Assembly (NCBI GenBank): GCA_002439095.1
Contig: DJOT01000046.1
Span: 1-16,856, forward strand
Origin: Bacteroidales bacterium UBA6431
GTDB lineage: Bacteria; Bacteroidota; Bacteroidia; Bacteroidales; UBA932
DNA: 16,856 bases
Direction: 5' to 3'
Position numbers and translations under genes: made by a program
In this document: positions 1 to 7,205 of the stretch, in pieces
Numbering within the stretch: the stretch's first letter is position 1
How the letters are laid out: each line of letters opens with the position of its first letter
Notes under the pieces: generated by a model
Seen by the model: only the letters and a program-made list of their open reading frames with translations
Database searches by the model: none
Told to the model about the DNA's origin: nothing

Positions 1-14
1 AAGTGTCAAAGATG

Positions 15-45
15 GAAATATACGTTTTTTTCATTATTTCTCCAA
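15..45 (-). promoter_or_regulatory. Candidate promoter reading out of the left edge
   Basis: On the minus strand a TTG (positions 45-43) is followed after exactly 20 bases by TATATTTC (22-15). This is the Bacteroidetes TTG-N19-21-TAnnTTTG form with one mismatch at the last base. The -33 part lies inside the 3' end of the DUF4450 gene and the -7 part lies just past its stop. It would drive a gene beyond the left edge, which cannot be seen here. Confidence 0.45.
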
Positions 46-3000
46 TGTTACTCCCATAAGTCCGATGACCACGTCGTTGGACAATGTACGGAGCGTCAGG
101 CTTTCGAGGGTGCGCGTGCCGTCCAGCGGCATTTTCAGTATGGTCGCTCCGCCGTTGATGATGGTCCTGTCCGTCACAGGGTTGAGATCGGCTTTCGGTT
201 TCCTGGCTTCTCCAGGCTCCGGTCTCCAGTCTGCCGTGGCCCCGCCTTCACCGAGCAGTTCGGGTTTCATCTCTCGCATGACTTCTCCTGTCAGGAACGA
301 TACCCGGTACGGATTTTTGCCCGCTGCACGGAAAGCATGCCTGTCGGTATAGCAGTCCTGCTCCACCGGTCTCCAGTTTATGGGATTCACCAGATACATC
401 ACGCTCTCCGCTCCGTCGCTGTATTTGACCCTTACCGAACCGTTCTCGATGCGGCTCTGCATGTTCTGGGTGCTCCCGACCATGAGCAGCCATGCGTAGG
501 ATGCCTTGCCGGAGAGGCTGACGGTCACCGAGTCGGGGTAGTTGTCCCATAGGGAGGTGTAGGCCGTGTTGCGTCCTTCTGCCGTGGTGAGGAACTTGAG
601 CCCCAGTCCTGTGTCGAAAATGCCGTCCCGGATCCGCTCCCGCAGTCCGTTGTCTTCGATCTCGTATGTCTCCAGAGGGACGCACCATTCGCCTGTGCCC
701 TGGGTAGGAAGCTCAAGGGTCGTGAAAGGCGGTCGCGGGGAGAGGTACTTGTTGCGGAAGATGTCATCGGCGTCGGAGTTGAATGCGGCGCTTATGTCCA
801 CAGGGACTGAGTTTGACGCTGTCTGTGCCGTGATGTCGCCGAGGCCCATCGTCTCCATGTATTCCTCTGAATCCGGATCCGGCCCCTTGAGTGCGCTCTC
901 GTCATATGACGGGGCTTCGGGCAGGAGTCTGCGGTCCACGCGAATGGTCTGTTTCTTGTCTGATGATCCGCTGACTTCCAGATACTTGCCGCCTCCTGCG
1001 TTGGCCCTGACAATGATTTGAAGAGGCGCGGTGAAGTTCTGCTCTACTTCATATATGTCAAAGTTTCCATCGCGTCTGAAAGAGTATGAAAGGTACTGGG
1101 TCTTGATGGAGGCTTCATTCCATTCGTCAGGAAAGGCCTGCCTGATGATACACTGTCCGTCAAGCGCATCAGGGAGAATGCCGAAGAGTCCGTTTATCAG
1201 TGCACGTGAAGTCACCCCGACATTGTCGGCGAAGTCGCGGTAGGCTTCTTTCTTCGCCTTGTCATAATAGCTTATTTGTCCGAAGTTCCCAGGGCATTCC
1301 CCAAGGTACATCCCGTCAATCAGGTCTGCCTTGAGGAGTTTGAAGCCGGAGTCGTTGCGGCCGGCCTGGAGATAGGCCAGGGCCATGGCGGCCACTTCCT
1401 CGTGCGCGACATTGTTGGTGCTCCATACATAAGGGAGCCAGTCGGTGGTGGAGATGGTGAAAAGATCTTTCTCCGGCTGCGGCAGTTTGAGTCCCAGGGT
1501 CTTGAGGGCTTTGCTGTCGTAGCGGTACTTCACCGGGATGTGTGGGATGCGTTCATCTACATAGCGGGTGGCCCTGTATGACTGCTCGGGAGTACCGGCT
1601 TCACAGTCGATAGGGGTGTAGACGGACCAGATGGCGGCGCTCTTGTGTACTCTCTTCAGGCCCATGTAGTCCTGATATTCGGCCCAATGTCCCTCGTCTT
1701 CAAGCCAGAGACGGCTGTTCATTGCTTCGAGTATGGCCTCCGCCTCTCGTCTGTAAGGTTCCGGATCTTCTCCTATAATCTCGGCTATCCTTGCCGTCTG
1801 GAGGTTCGAGAAATAGTTGTAGGCTGATGAGTGTGTGACCGCGCCTCCGCTGTAGTAGAGCGCGTCGCTTGCCCAGATGCAGCAATAGGCGTCGTATAGG
1901 TGGTCAGCATCGGCATCGAAGTTGCGCTTCTCCCACTGGTGGTGCAGTTTGATATATGGCCACATCTGTCTCATCATTGACGTGTCTGCATCGTAGCGGA
2001 AATGGCGCATCAGTTCATCGATATAGTTCAGGTTCATGTCGTAGTGGCTCATCTGGTCGGTGCGTCCCGGCAGACGGCAGATGTATCCGTTTGAGTATAC
2101 AGGCGTGCCCCATTTCTTGAGGGCGCGGGCCAGGTTGCAGTCGGAATCCTGCTGCGGTTGGGGGTAGACAGGCGGAACGTCTGTGACCATGCTTTTGGAG
2201 TACTCGATGAAGTGCGATTTGGCCCGGTCGTTCCATCCCGTCACATCCCCGGCGTAAGCACCTCTCCACCCGGCGAGCCGGGTGCGCCAGCCGATGGCCC
2301 CATGGAGGAAAGTGCTCCCGTCCCAGATGCCGTCGGCCGCCGCGACTAGGTTTGCCCCGATGGTATTGAAAAACGGGTCGGGTGTGTTTATCTCGATCCG
2401 GCTGACAAGTTCCTGTCTGGACATCTCCTCCTTGTCGAACAGCTCCCGTCCCTCTTTACCGTAGCTGGAGATCCCGTCCGGGTGGCGGTACAGACAGTAG
2501 CTCTCATTCCCGGCTTCCCATGTCAGAACCGTCAACCCTGTTTCATCGGGAGCCGGATCGAAAGATTCTCTCGGATCCATGCCGAGGTCTCCGTCCCTGT
2601 TGAACTTTGTCCCCGCAGCTTTGCACATCTTTGCCTGGATCTCGACCCTGCCGCGGAATCCTTTAGGGATGAACTGCCAGATGGCAGCTTCTTCCGAGAA
2701 TGATGCCAGGGCCGTTACCTGCAGGCTGGCTTTCCCTCCCCAGGATTTGTCGCGCAGCAGATAGCTGCGTCTGCCGCCCTGATAGCGGGCCTCGCAGAAG
2801 TCTGTGCTGTCGAGCCTGAAGGGCTTCCCGTCCAGTATCAGGCTGAAACGGAAGTTGCGGTTGTCCGTCTTGTCATAGGTGGCGAACAGGGGCCTGTCCG
2901 AGGTCTCAAGTCTGAAACGGGTATGGGTTCCATACAGGGCGCGCGTGTAGCGGCCGTTTCCGTTGAGGCAGACTATGTCTCTGCCGTCGGGGTAGTAGCG

Positions 3001-3093
3001 CATCAGTCTTGTCTCCCCGTCATCCTGCAGTGCGCAGCAGGCGGCGAGAAGGAGAGATAGCGCAAATGTGGAGAGGATGTTGGTGGTATTCAT
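34..3093 (-). CDS. DUF4450 / six-hairpin glycosidase-like lipoprotein
   Basis: A 1019-residue exported protein, probably glycan-active; no substrate can be named from the sequence. The start ATG at 3093 is chosen over a TTG at 3126 because it directly precedes a signal peptide and lies downstream of a good promoter. The signal ends in a lipobox (LAAC, Cys19), so the protein should be a lipoprotein, although the n-region has no Lys or Arg. Residues of about 28-230 resemble the Bacteroidetes DUF4450 region (MRYYPDG, RALYGTHTRF and FNRDGDLG are recognisable). About 250-655 look like an alpha/alpha six-hairpin glycosidase fold, with the GWR-GW-AY-GD-GW run near residue 280. The last 350 residues are beta-rich and may be an accessory sandwich domain. 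No catalytic acid or base can be assigned with confidence. It is divergent from recQ. No SusC/SusD pair is in the window, so membership of a polysaccharide locus is open. The family call rests on recognised similarity, not a search. Confidence 0.72.
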   Translation of the reverse strand: MNTTNILSTFALSLLLAACCALQDDGETRLMRYYPDGRDIVCLNGNGRYTRALYGTHTRFRLETSDRPLFATYDKTDNRNFRFSLILDGKPFRLDSTDFCEARYQGGRRSYLLRDKSWGGKASLQVTALASFSEEAAIWQFIPKGFRGRVEIQAKMCKAAGTKFNRDGDLGMDPRESFDPAPDETGLTVLTWEAGNESYCLYRHPDGISSYGKEGRELFDKEEMSRQELVSRIEINTPDPFFNTIGANLVAAADGIWDGSTFLHGAIGWRTRLAGWRGAYAGDVTGWNDRAKSHFIEYSKSMVTDVPPVYPQPQQDSDCNLARALKKWGTPVYSNGYICRLPGRTDQMSHYDMNLNYIDELMRHFRYDADTSMMRQMWPYIKLHHQWEKRNFDADADHLYDAYCCIWASDALYYSGGAVTHSSAYNYFSNLQTARIAEIIGEDPEPYRREAEAILEAMNSRLWLEDEGHWAEYQDYMGLKRVHKSAAIWSVYTPIDCEAGTPEQSYRATRYVDERIPHIPVKYRYDSKALKTLGLKLPQPEKDLFTISTTDWLPYVWSTNNVAHEEVAAMALAYLQAGRNDSGFKLLKADLIDGMYLGECPGNFGQISYYDKAKKEAYRDFADNVGVTSRALINGLFGILPDALDGQCIIRQAFPDEWNEASIKTQYLSYSFRRDGNFDIYEVEQNFTAPLQIIVRANAGGGKYLEVSGSSDKKQTIRVDRRLLPEAPSYDESALKGPDPDSEEYMETMGLGDITAQTASNSVPVDISAAFNSDADDIFRNKYLSPRPPFTTLELPTQGTGEWCVPLETYEIEDNGLRERIRDGIFDTGLGLKFLTTAEGRNTAYTSLWDNYPDSVTVSLSGKASYAWLLMVGSTQNMQSRIENGSVRVKYSDGAESVMYLVNPINWRPVEQDCYTDRHAFRAAGKNPYRVSFLTGEVMREMKPELLGEGGATADWRPEPGEARKPKADLNPVTDRTIINGGATILKMPLDGTRTLESLTLRTLSNDVVIGLMGVTLEK

Positions 3094-3099
3094 ATAAGT

Positions 3100-3154
3100 G
3101 GTCGAAAAATCGTTGCAAGATAGCAATTCGGATCTTCATTTGCAATTTTCGACC
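3100..3154. repeat. Operator-like inverted repeat between divergent genes
   Basis: GGTCGAAAA at 3100-3108 is the exact reverse complement of TTTTCGACC at 3146-3154, with 37 bases between. Each arm also has a palindromic TTGCAA on its inner side, at 3113-3118 and 3140-3145. The arrangement is almost mirror-symmetric: a 4-base spacer separates the elements in the left arm and none in the right. The repeat covers the core promoters of both flanking genes except the recQ -7 box. A dimeric regulator site is one reading. A long loosely paired stem in RNA is another. Confidence 0.5.
3115..3145 (-). promoter_or_regulatory. Promoter of the DUF4450 gene
   Basis: On the minus strand TTG (3145-3143) is followed after 20 bases by TATCTTGC (3122-3115). 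The -7 element fits TAnnTTTG only in part. A start site near 3110 would give a leader of roughly 15 bases before the ATG at 3093, which rules out the upstream TTG at 3126 as translation start. Confidence 0.5.
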
Positions 3155-3170
3155 GTTGGGTTTATTTTTG
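3140..3170 (+). promoter_or_regulatory. Promoter of recQ
   Basis: TTG at 3140-3142, a 20-base spacer, then TATTTTTG at 3163-3170 is a full match to the Bacteroidetes consensus TTG-N19-21-TAnnTTTG. The -7 box ends only 6 bases before the ATG at 3177, so the transcript should have almost no leader. This placement also excludes the longer reading frame that begins at 3009. Confidence 0.7.
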
Positions 3171-3176
3171 TGCACT

Positions 3177-5090
3177 ATGACAGCGGTGGAGACACTCAAG
3201 AAGTACTGGGGCTACGACAGTTTCAGACCCATGCAGGAGGAGATCATCTCTTCCGCGCTTGACGGTCATGACACTTTGGCGATATTGCCGACAGGCGGTG
3301 GAAAGTCCATCTGTTTTCAGGTCCCCGCTATGATGAGAGACGGGATGGCCCTTGTGGTGACCCCGCTCATCGCCCTCATGAAAGATCAGGTCCAGAATCT
3401 TGAGGCCCGTGGCCTCAGGGCTGTGGCGGTCCATGCCGGGATGAGCCGGCGCGAGGTTGATCTTGCTCTCAATAACGCCGCATACGGGGACTGCAAGTTC
3501 TTGTACGTTTCGCCTGAACGCCTCGGGACCAGCCTGTTCAAGTCGTACCTTGAGGTTCTCAAAGTCAATTTCATAGTTGTCGATGAGGCGCATTGCATAT
3601 CTCAGTGGGGCTATGATTTCCGCCCTGACTACCTGCGCATAGGCGAGATGCGCAAGGTTCTTGATGCCACTCTTATAGCGCTGACCGCCACGGCGACCCC
3701 AGAAGTGGCTGAGGACATAATGCGGCGGCTGGTGAAGCCGGGGACGCCGAATCAGATGAAACGGGGTCTGGAGAATTTCACCCTTCTGCGCAGCGGTTTC
3801 GAGAGGCCGAACCTTTCTTATATAGTGAGGGAGTGCCAGGACAAGACCGGCCAGCTGCTCAGCATCTGCGGGAGCGTGCCGGGATCCGGGATAGTCTATA
3901 TGCGCAACAGAAGCAAATGTGAGGAGGTCGCCGCCTTGCTTTCGCATTCCGGGGTGAGCGCTTCATTCTACCATGCGGGGCTGGAGTCCCGGACCAGGTC
4001 AGAACGGCAGGAGGCATGGAAGCGCGGTGAGATTCGTGTCATGGTCTGCACCAACGCATTCGGGATGGGCATCGACAAGCCCGATGTCCGTTTTGTGGTC
4101 CATCTTGGACTGGCCGACAGCCCCGAGGCTTATTTCCAGGAGGCCGGGCGTGCCGGTAGGGACGGACAGCGCTCATGGGCTGTGCTGCTCTGGAACAAGA
4201 CGGATGTCCGCCGGCTCCATCAACTTCTGGACATCTCGTTCCCGTCGCTTGAATATATCGAGGACATATACCAGAAGTTACATATTTTCAACCAGATACC
4301 ATACGAGGGAGGTGCCGGGGCGAGAATCAAGTTCAATCTTGAGGAGTTTGCCCGCCACTATTCGCTCAGCCGGGCGGGAGTCCACTATGCGATCCGCTAT
4401 CTTGAGATGAGCGATCATCTTACATTCACTGAGGATGCGGACATATCGACGCAGGTCAAGATTATCGCGGACCGCCAAGCCTTGTATGAGATAAATCTGC
4501 CCGATCCGGCGATGCCTCGTCTGCTTGACGCGCTGATGCGCGGCTATCCGGGGATCTTTTCCTATATCGTGCCTGTCAGCGAGGAGGGGCTCTCCCGCAG
4601 TTGCGGGGTTTCCGTCCCGGTGCTCAGGCAGCTCCTGTACGGGCTTTCACTGGAGCACATAATACGCTATGTCCCTTGCGACAAGGCTACCGTCATTTAC
4701 CTCCATCACGGGCGGCTGATGCCGGGAAACCTCAACCTGCAAAAAGACAAGTATGCATTCCTCAAGGAAAGCGCCGGCAGGAGGGCGGCGGCGATGGAGG
4801 GCTATGTCACGGAGAGTGACACCTGCCGTTCAAGATATCTGCTTGCCTATTTCGGCCAGACAGAAAGCAAGGATTGCGGATGTTGCGATGTGTGCAGGTC
4901 AAAATCCGCCCGCAGACGTACCGAAAAAGCGATTCTCGCGTGGGCGGCAGCCCATCCGGGATACAGTCTGGACGAGTTCTGGGCCTGGTGCCGCGATCCT
5001 CGCAACTCCCTTCCTTCCGATGTCATGGAGGTATACAGGGAAATGCTTGATGAGGGAAAATTGCTATATTTGCACCCCGATGAAAGCTAA
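3177..5090 (+). CDS. recQ: ATP-dependent DNA helicase RecQ, long Bacteroidetes-type paralogue
   Basis: A 637-residue 3'-5' superfamily 2 DNA helicase for recombination and fork repair in the cytoplasm. Visible motifs are the Q-motif FRPMQ (16-20), Walker A LPTGGGKS (37-44, Lys43), DEAH (136-139), the aromatic-rich loop ISQWGYDFRP (141-150), motif III TATAT (170-174) and motif VI QEAGRAGRDG (near 320). A zinc site has Cys550, Cys567, Cys570 and Cys573, the same C-x16-C-x2-C-x2-C spacing as E. coli RecQ. In E. coli this site follows helicase motif VI closely. Here about 170 more residues lie between them, including two stretches that read like winged helices (about 382-421 and 458-508). No HRDC domain is evident; the chain ends about 64 residues after the last zinc cysteine. 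The start follows a consensus promoter. The 3' end overlaps the next gene by 11 bases. Confidence 0.93.
   Translation: MTAVETLKKYWGYDSFRPMQEEIISSALDGHDTLAILPTGGGKSICFQVPAMMRDGMALVVTPLIALMKDQVQNLEARGLRAVAVHAGMSRREVDLALNNAAYGDCKFLYVSPERLGTSLFKSYLEVLKVNFIVVDEAHCISQWGYDFRPDYLRIGEMRKVLDATLIALTATATPEVAEDIMRRLVKPGTPNQMKRGLENFTLLRSGFERPNLSYIVRECQDKTGQLLSICGSVPGSGIVYMRNRSKCEEVAALLSHSGVSASFYHAGLESRTRSERQEAWKRGEIRVMVCTNAFGMGIDKPDVRFVVHLGLADSPEAYFQEAGRAGRDGQRSWAVLLWNKTDVRRLHQLLDISFPSLEYIEDIYQKLHIFNQIPYEGGAGARIKFNLEEFARHYSLSRAGVHYAIRYLEMSDHLTFTEDADISTQVKIIADRQALYEINLPDPAMPRLLDALMRGYPGIFSYIVPVSEEGLSRSCGVSVPVLRQLLYGLSLEHIIRYVPCDKATVIYLHHGRLMPGNLNLQKDKYAFLKESAGRRAAAMEGYVTESDTCRSRYLLAYFGQTESKDCGCCDVCRSKSARRRTEKAILAWAAAHPGYSLDEFWAWCRDPRNSLPSDVMEVYREMLDEGKLLYLHPDES
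5065..5072 (+). promoter_or_regulatory. Candidate internal -7 element before the MBL-fold gene
   Basis: TATATTTG matches TAnnTTTG perfectly and lies 7 bases before the ATG at 5080, within the last codons of recQ. It is preceded by TTGC, as are two other -7-like elements in this window. The nearest upstream TTG (5047-5049) is only 15 bases away, shorter than the usual 19-21, so activity is uncertain. Confidence 0.35.
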
Positions 5091-5943
5091 ACTCACGTTT
5101 CTTGGCACCGGCACATCCCAGGGGGTGCCGATGATCGGCTGCGACTGCCCGGTATGCCGCTCCACAGATTCTCATGACAAACGGCTCCGCTCATCCGCGC
5201 TGGTTGAATACGGCGGATTGACGATACTGGTCGACGCCGGCCCGGATTTCCGTTACCAGATGCTCCGTCAGGGAGTCCGGCATCTTGATGCCATATTGTT
5301 GACACACAATCATAAAGACCATACCGGAGGGCTGGATGACATCAGAGCTTTCAATCTCATAGAGAGACACCCTGTCAACATATACTGCGAGAAATATGTC
5401 GAGGATACCCTCAGGCAGGACTACTCGTATGCTTTCGCCGAGCCGAAGTATCCCGGGTCGCCGGAGTGGAGGGTGCATCTCATAGATTCCAAGCACAATA
5501 TCACAGTCCATTCAAATGCTGACGAGGAGATTCTTGTATGGGAAAAGGGTTTCGGATACAAACATTTTCCGCCACAGGAAGTCCCGGCTCCAGACCCTGT
5601 GGAAGTCGTGCCCATTCAGGGCTGGCATTTGAGCGACAGGTCGATGTCGGTGCTCGGCTACCGCTTCGGCAATATCGCGTACCTCACGGACATCAAGCAT
5701 ATAGACGAGGGGGAATATGAAAAGCTCAAGGGTGTGGAGTACGTCACGCTGGGATGCGTGAAGCGCGAGGAACACCGCTCCCACCCGTCTCTTCAGCAGT
5801 GCCTTGACTTTTTTGAAAGAGTAGGGGCGCGTGAATCCTACATAACGCACCTTTCCCATCTTCTCCCGAAATACGAAGATTTCTGCAAAGAACTGCCACC
5901 GCATGTCCATCCGGCATACGACGGCCTCGTGATAGGGAAGTAG
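5080..5943 (+). CDS. Metallo-beta-lactamase-fold hydrolase, PhnP-like (COG1235)
   Basis: A 287-residue cytoplasmic metal-dependent hydrolase, likely a phosphodiesterase. The metal-binding signature HNHKDH is at residues 76-81. The N-terminal GTGTSQGVP and the cysteine group GCDCPVC (Cys21, Cys23, Cys26) resemble PhnP, where such cysteines hold a structural zinc. PhnP cleaves phosphoribosyl cyclic phosphate in phosphonate breakdown, but no phosphonate genes are near, so the true substrate is unknown. Further likely ligands lie in YLTDIKH and THLSHLLP. The ATG at 5080 is chosen because the fold begins there (MKAKLTFLGTG); the frame stays open upstream inside recQ. The gene overlaps recQ by 11 bases, which suggests translational coupling. 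It converges with mtaB, leaving 4 bases between stops. Confidence 0.85.
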   Translation: MKAKLTFLGTGTSQGVPMIGCDCPVCRSTDSHDKRLRSSALVEYGGLTILVDAGPDFRYQMLRQGVRHLDAILLTHNHKDHTGGLDDIRAFNLIERHPVNIYCEKYVEDTLRQDYSYAFAEPKYPGSPEWRVHLIDSKHNITVHSNADEEILVWEKGFGYKHFPPQEVPAPDPVEVVPIQGWHLSDRSMSVLGYRFGNIAYLTDIKHIDEGEYEKLKGVEYVTLGCVKREEHRSHPSLQQCLDFFERVGARESYITHLSHLLPKYEDFCKELPPHVHPAYDGLVIGK

Positions 5944-5947
5944 AAGA

Positions 5948-7198
5948 TCAGATAACTACATCAACGATTTTTCCGCATAGGGCCGGGTCATACCCACGCT
6001 CTATCCGGATGTAGTTGCCGGTGTATCCCTCCATCCTGCCGTTCCTGTCTGTGGACTCGAAAAGAACTTTTTCCTTTATCCCCCTGTTCGCTTCGATGAA
6101 GCGGCTGTGCAGGTCGGAGCACAACTTCTCAAGCTCTTCAACACGCATTTTCTTCACATTGTCGGGAACCTGTCCCGGCATTTCCGCTGCCGGCGTGCCC
6201 GGACGGCGCGAGTAAGGGAACACATGGATGAATGCCGGGCGGATCCTTTTTATGAAGTCGCAACCTTGACGGAAAAGTTCCTCCGTCTCTCCGGGAAGTC
6301 CTGCCATGACATCGATTCCGAAAAACACGAGCGGTTTGCCGGGGCCCTCCAGCCTGTGACGCACATAGTCTATTTTCCTTTCAAAGGAATCAGTGTCGTA
6401 GTGTCTGCCCATGCTGCACAGAAGCGTATCTGTGCCTGCCTGGAGGGGGATATGGAAATGCGGCTGAAACTTGGTTTCCGAGGCTATCCAGTCTATGATG
6501 CTGTCTTCCAGAAGGTTCGGCTCGATGCTTGAAATGCGGTATCTTTCTATTCCGTCCACTTCCTCCAGAGCCTTGAGCAGGTCAAGGAAGGTCTCGCCCG
6601 TACTCCGTCCGAAATCTCCAGTGTTGACACCGGTGAGGACGATCTCTTTGACGCCTTCCTGCGCGATCTTGCGCGCGTTGCAGACGCATTCTGCGATGGG
6701 GATGTTGCGGCTTTCCCCTCTGGCGTATGGTACAGTGCAGTATTTGCAGAAATTATTGCAGCCGTCCTGTACCTTGAGGAACGAGCGGGTGCGCTCACCG
6801 GTACTGAAGGCTCCGAACACACCGCTCCGGCCAGAGGCCAGACCGGCGGTTTTTGAAAGCCCGAGCAGCGCGAGGGTCTCCGGCACGACGGACTCTTTCT
6901 CCGTGGCTCCGAACACGCGTGTGACGCCTTCGATTGCTTCTATTTCTTCACGGCGCAGCTGTGCGCTGCACCCTGTGACGATCACGGCGGCTTCCGGATT
7001 GACCCGGTGGACCTTGCGTATGAGGTTGCGGGATTTGCTGTCTGAGGTGGCGGTGACGGAGCAGGTGTTGACAAGGTATATGTCCGCCTTGTCGCTCCAC
7101 TGCACCACTTCCAGCCCAGCGGCCTTGAATCCGCGTTCGTATGTGGAAGTCTCGGCATAGTTGAGCTTGCAGCCGAGAGTGAGGAATGCTATTTTCAT
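5948..7198 (-). CDS. mtaB: tRNA t6A37 methylthiotransferase MtaB
   Basis: A radical-SAM enzyme of 416 residues that adds a methylthio group to C2 of t6A37 in ANN-reading tRNAs. The auxiliary iron-sulphur cluster cysteines are Cys10 (TLGCKLN), Cys46 (NTCSV) and Cys77 (TGCSA). The radical-SAM CxxxCxxC is Cys147, Cys151 and Cys154 in DGCNNFCKYC. The C-terminal end (about 355-416) fits a TRAM RNA-binding domain. MtaB is favoured over RimO and MiaB by overall motif flavour (LGCKLNYAET, VPYARGESRN). The start is ATG 7198; an in-frame TTG at 7213 would overlap the upstream stop. It is third in the leftward tamB cluster, 7 bases after the RsmI-like gene. It acts on the product of TsaD, encoded divergently about 5 kb away. 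Confidence 0.93.
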   Translation of the reverse strand: MKIAFLTLGCKLNYAETSTYERGFKAAGLEVVQWSDKADIYLVNTCSVTATSDSKSRNLIRKVHRVNPEAAVIVTGCSAQLRREEIEAIEGVTRVFGATEKESVVPETLALLGLSKTAGLASGRSGVFGAFSTGERTRSFLKVQDGCNNFCKYCTVPYARGESRNIPIAECVCNARKIAQEGVKEIVLTGVNTGDFGRSTGETFLDLLKALEEVDGIERYRISSIEPNLLEDSIIDWIASETKFQPHFHIPLQAGTDTLLCSMGRHYDTDSFERKIDYVRHRLEGPGKPLVFFGIDVMAGLPGETEELFRQGCDFIKRIRPAFIHVFPYSRRPGTPAAEMPGQVPDNVKKMRVEELEKLCSDLHSRFIEANRGIKEKVLFESTDRNGRMEGYTGNYIRIERGYDPALCGKIVDVVI

Positions 7199-7205
7199 AT
7201 CCGTG

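Noticed and set aside
3009..3176. Upstream 56-codon extension of recQ
   Set aside because: It covers the coding start of the opposite gene and both promoters; the RecQ family N-terminus begins at 3177.
3162..3947. Minus-strand frame of about 261 codons opposite recQ
   Set aside because: It is antisense to the helicase motifs I-III, its product has no family features, and it would run against a strong recQ promoter.
5941..5950. Search for a Rho-independent terminator between the convergent MBL-fold and mtaB genes
   Set aside because: Only four bases separate the stops and I see no GC stem with a T-run on either side.
6471..7160. Plus-strand frame of about 229 codons opposite mtaB
   Set aside because: Its protein is Ser/Arg/Pro-rich and low in information, typical of an antisense reading of a GC-rich gene. 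The radical-SAM cysteines are on the other strand.
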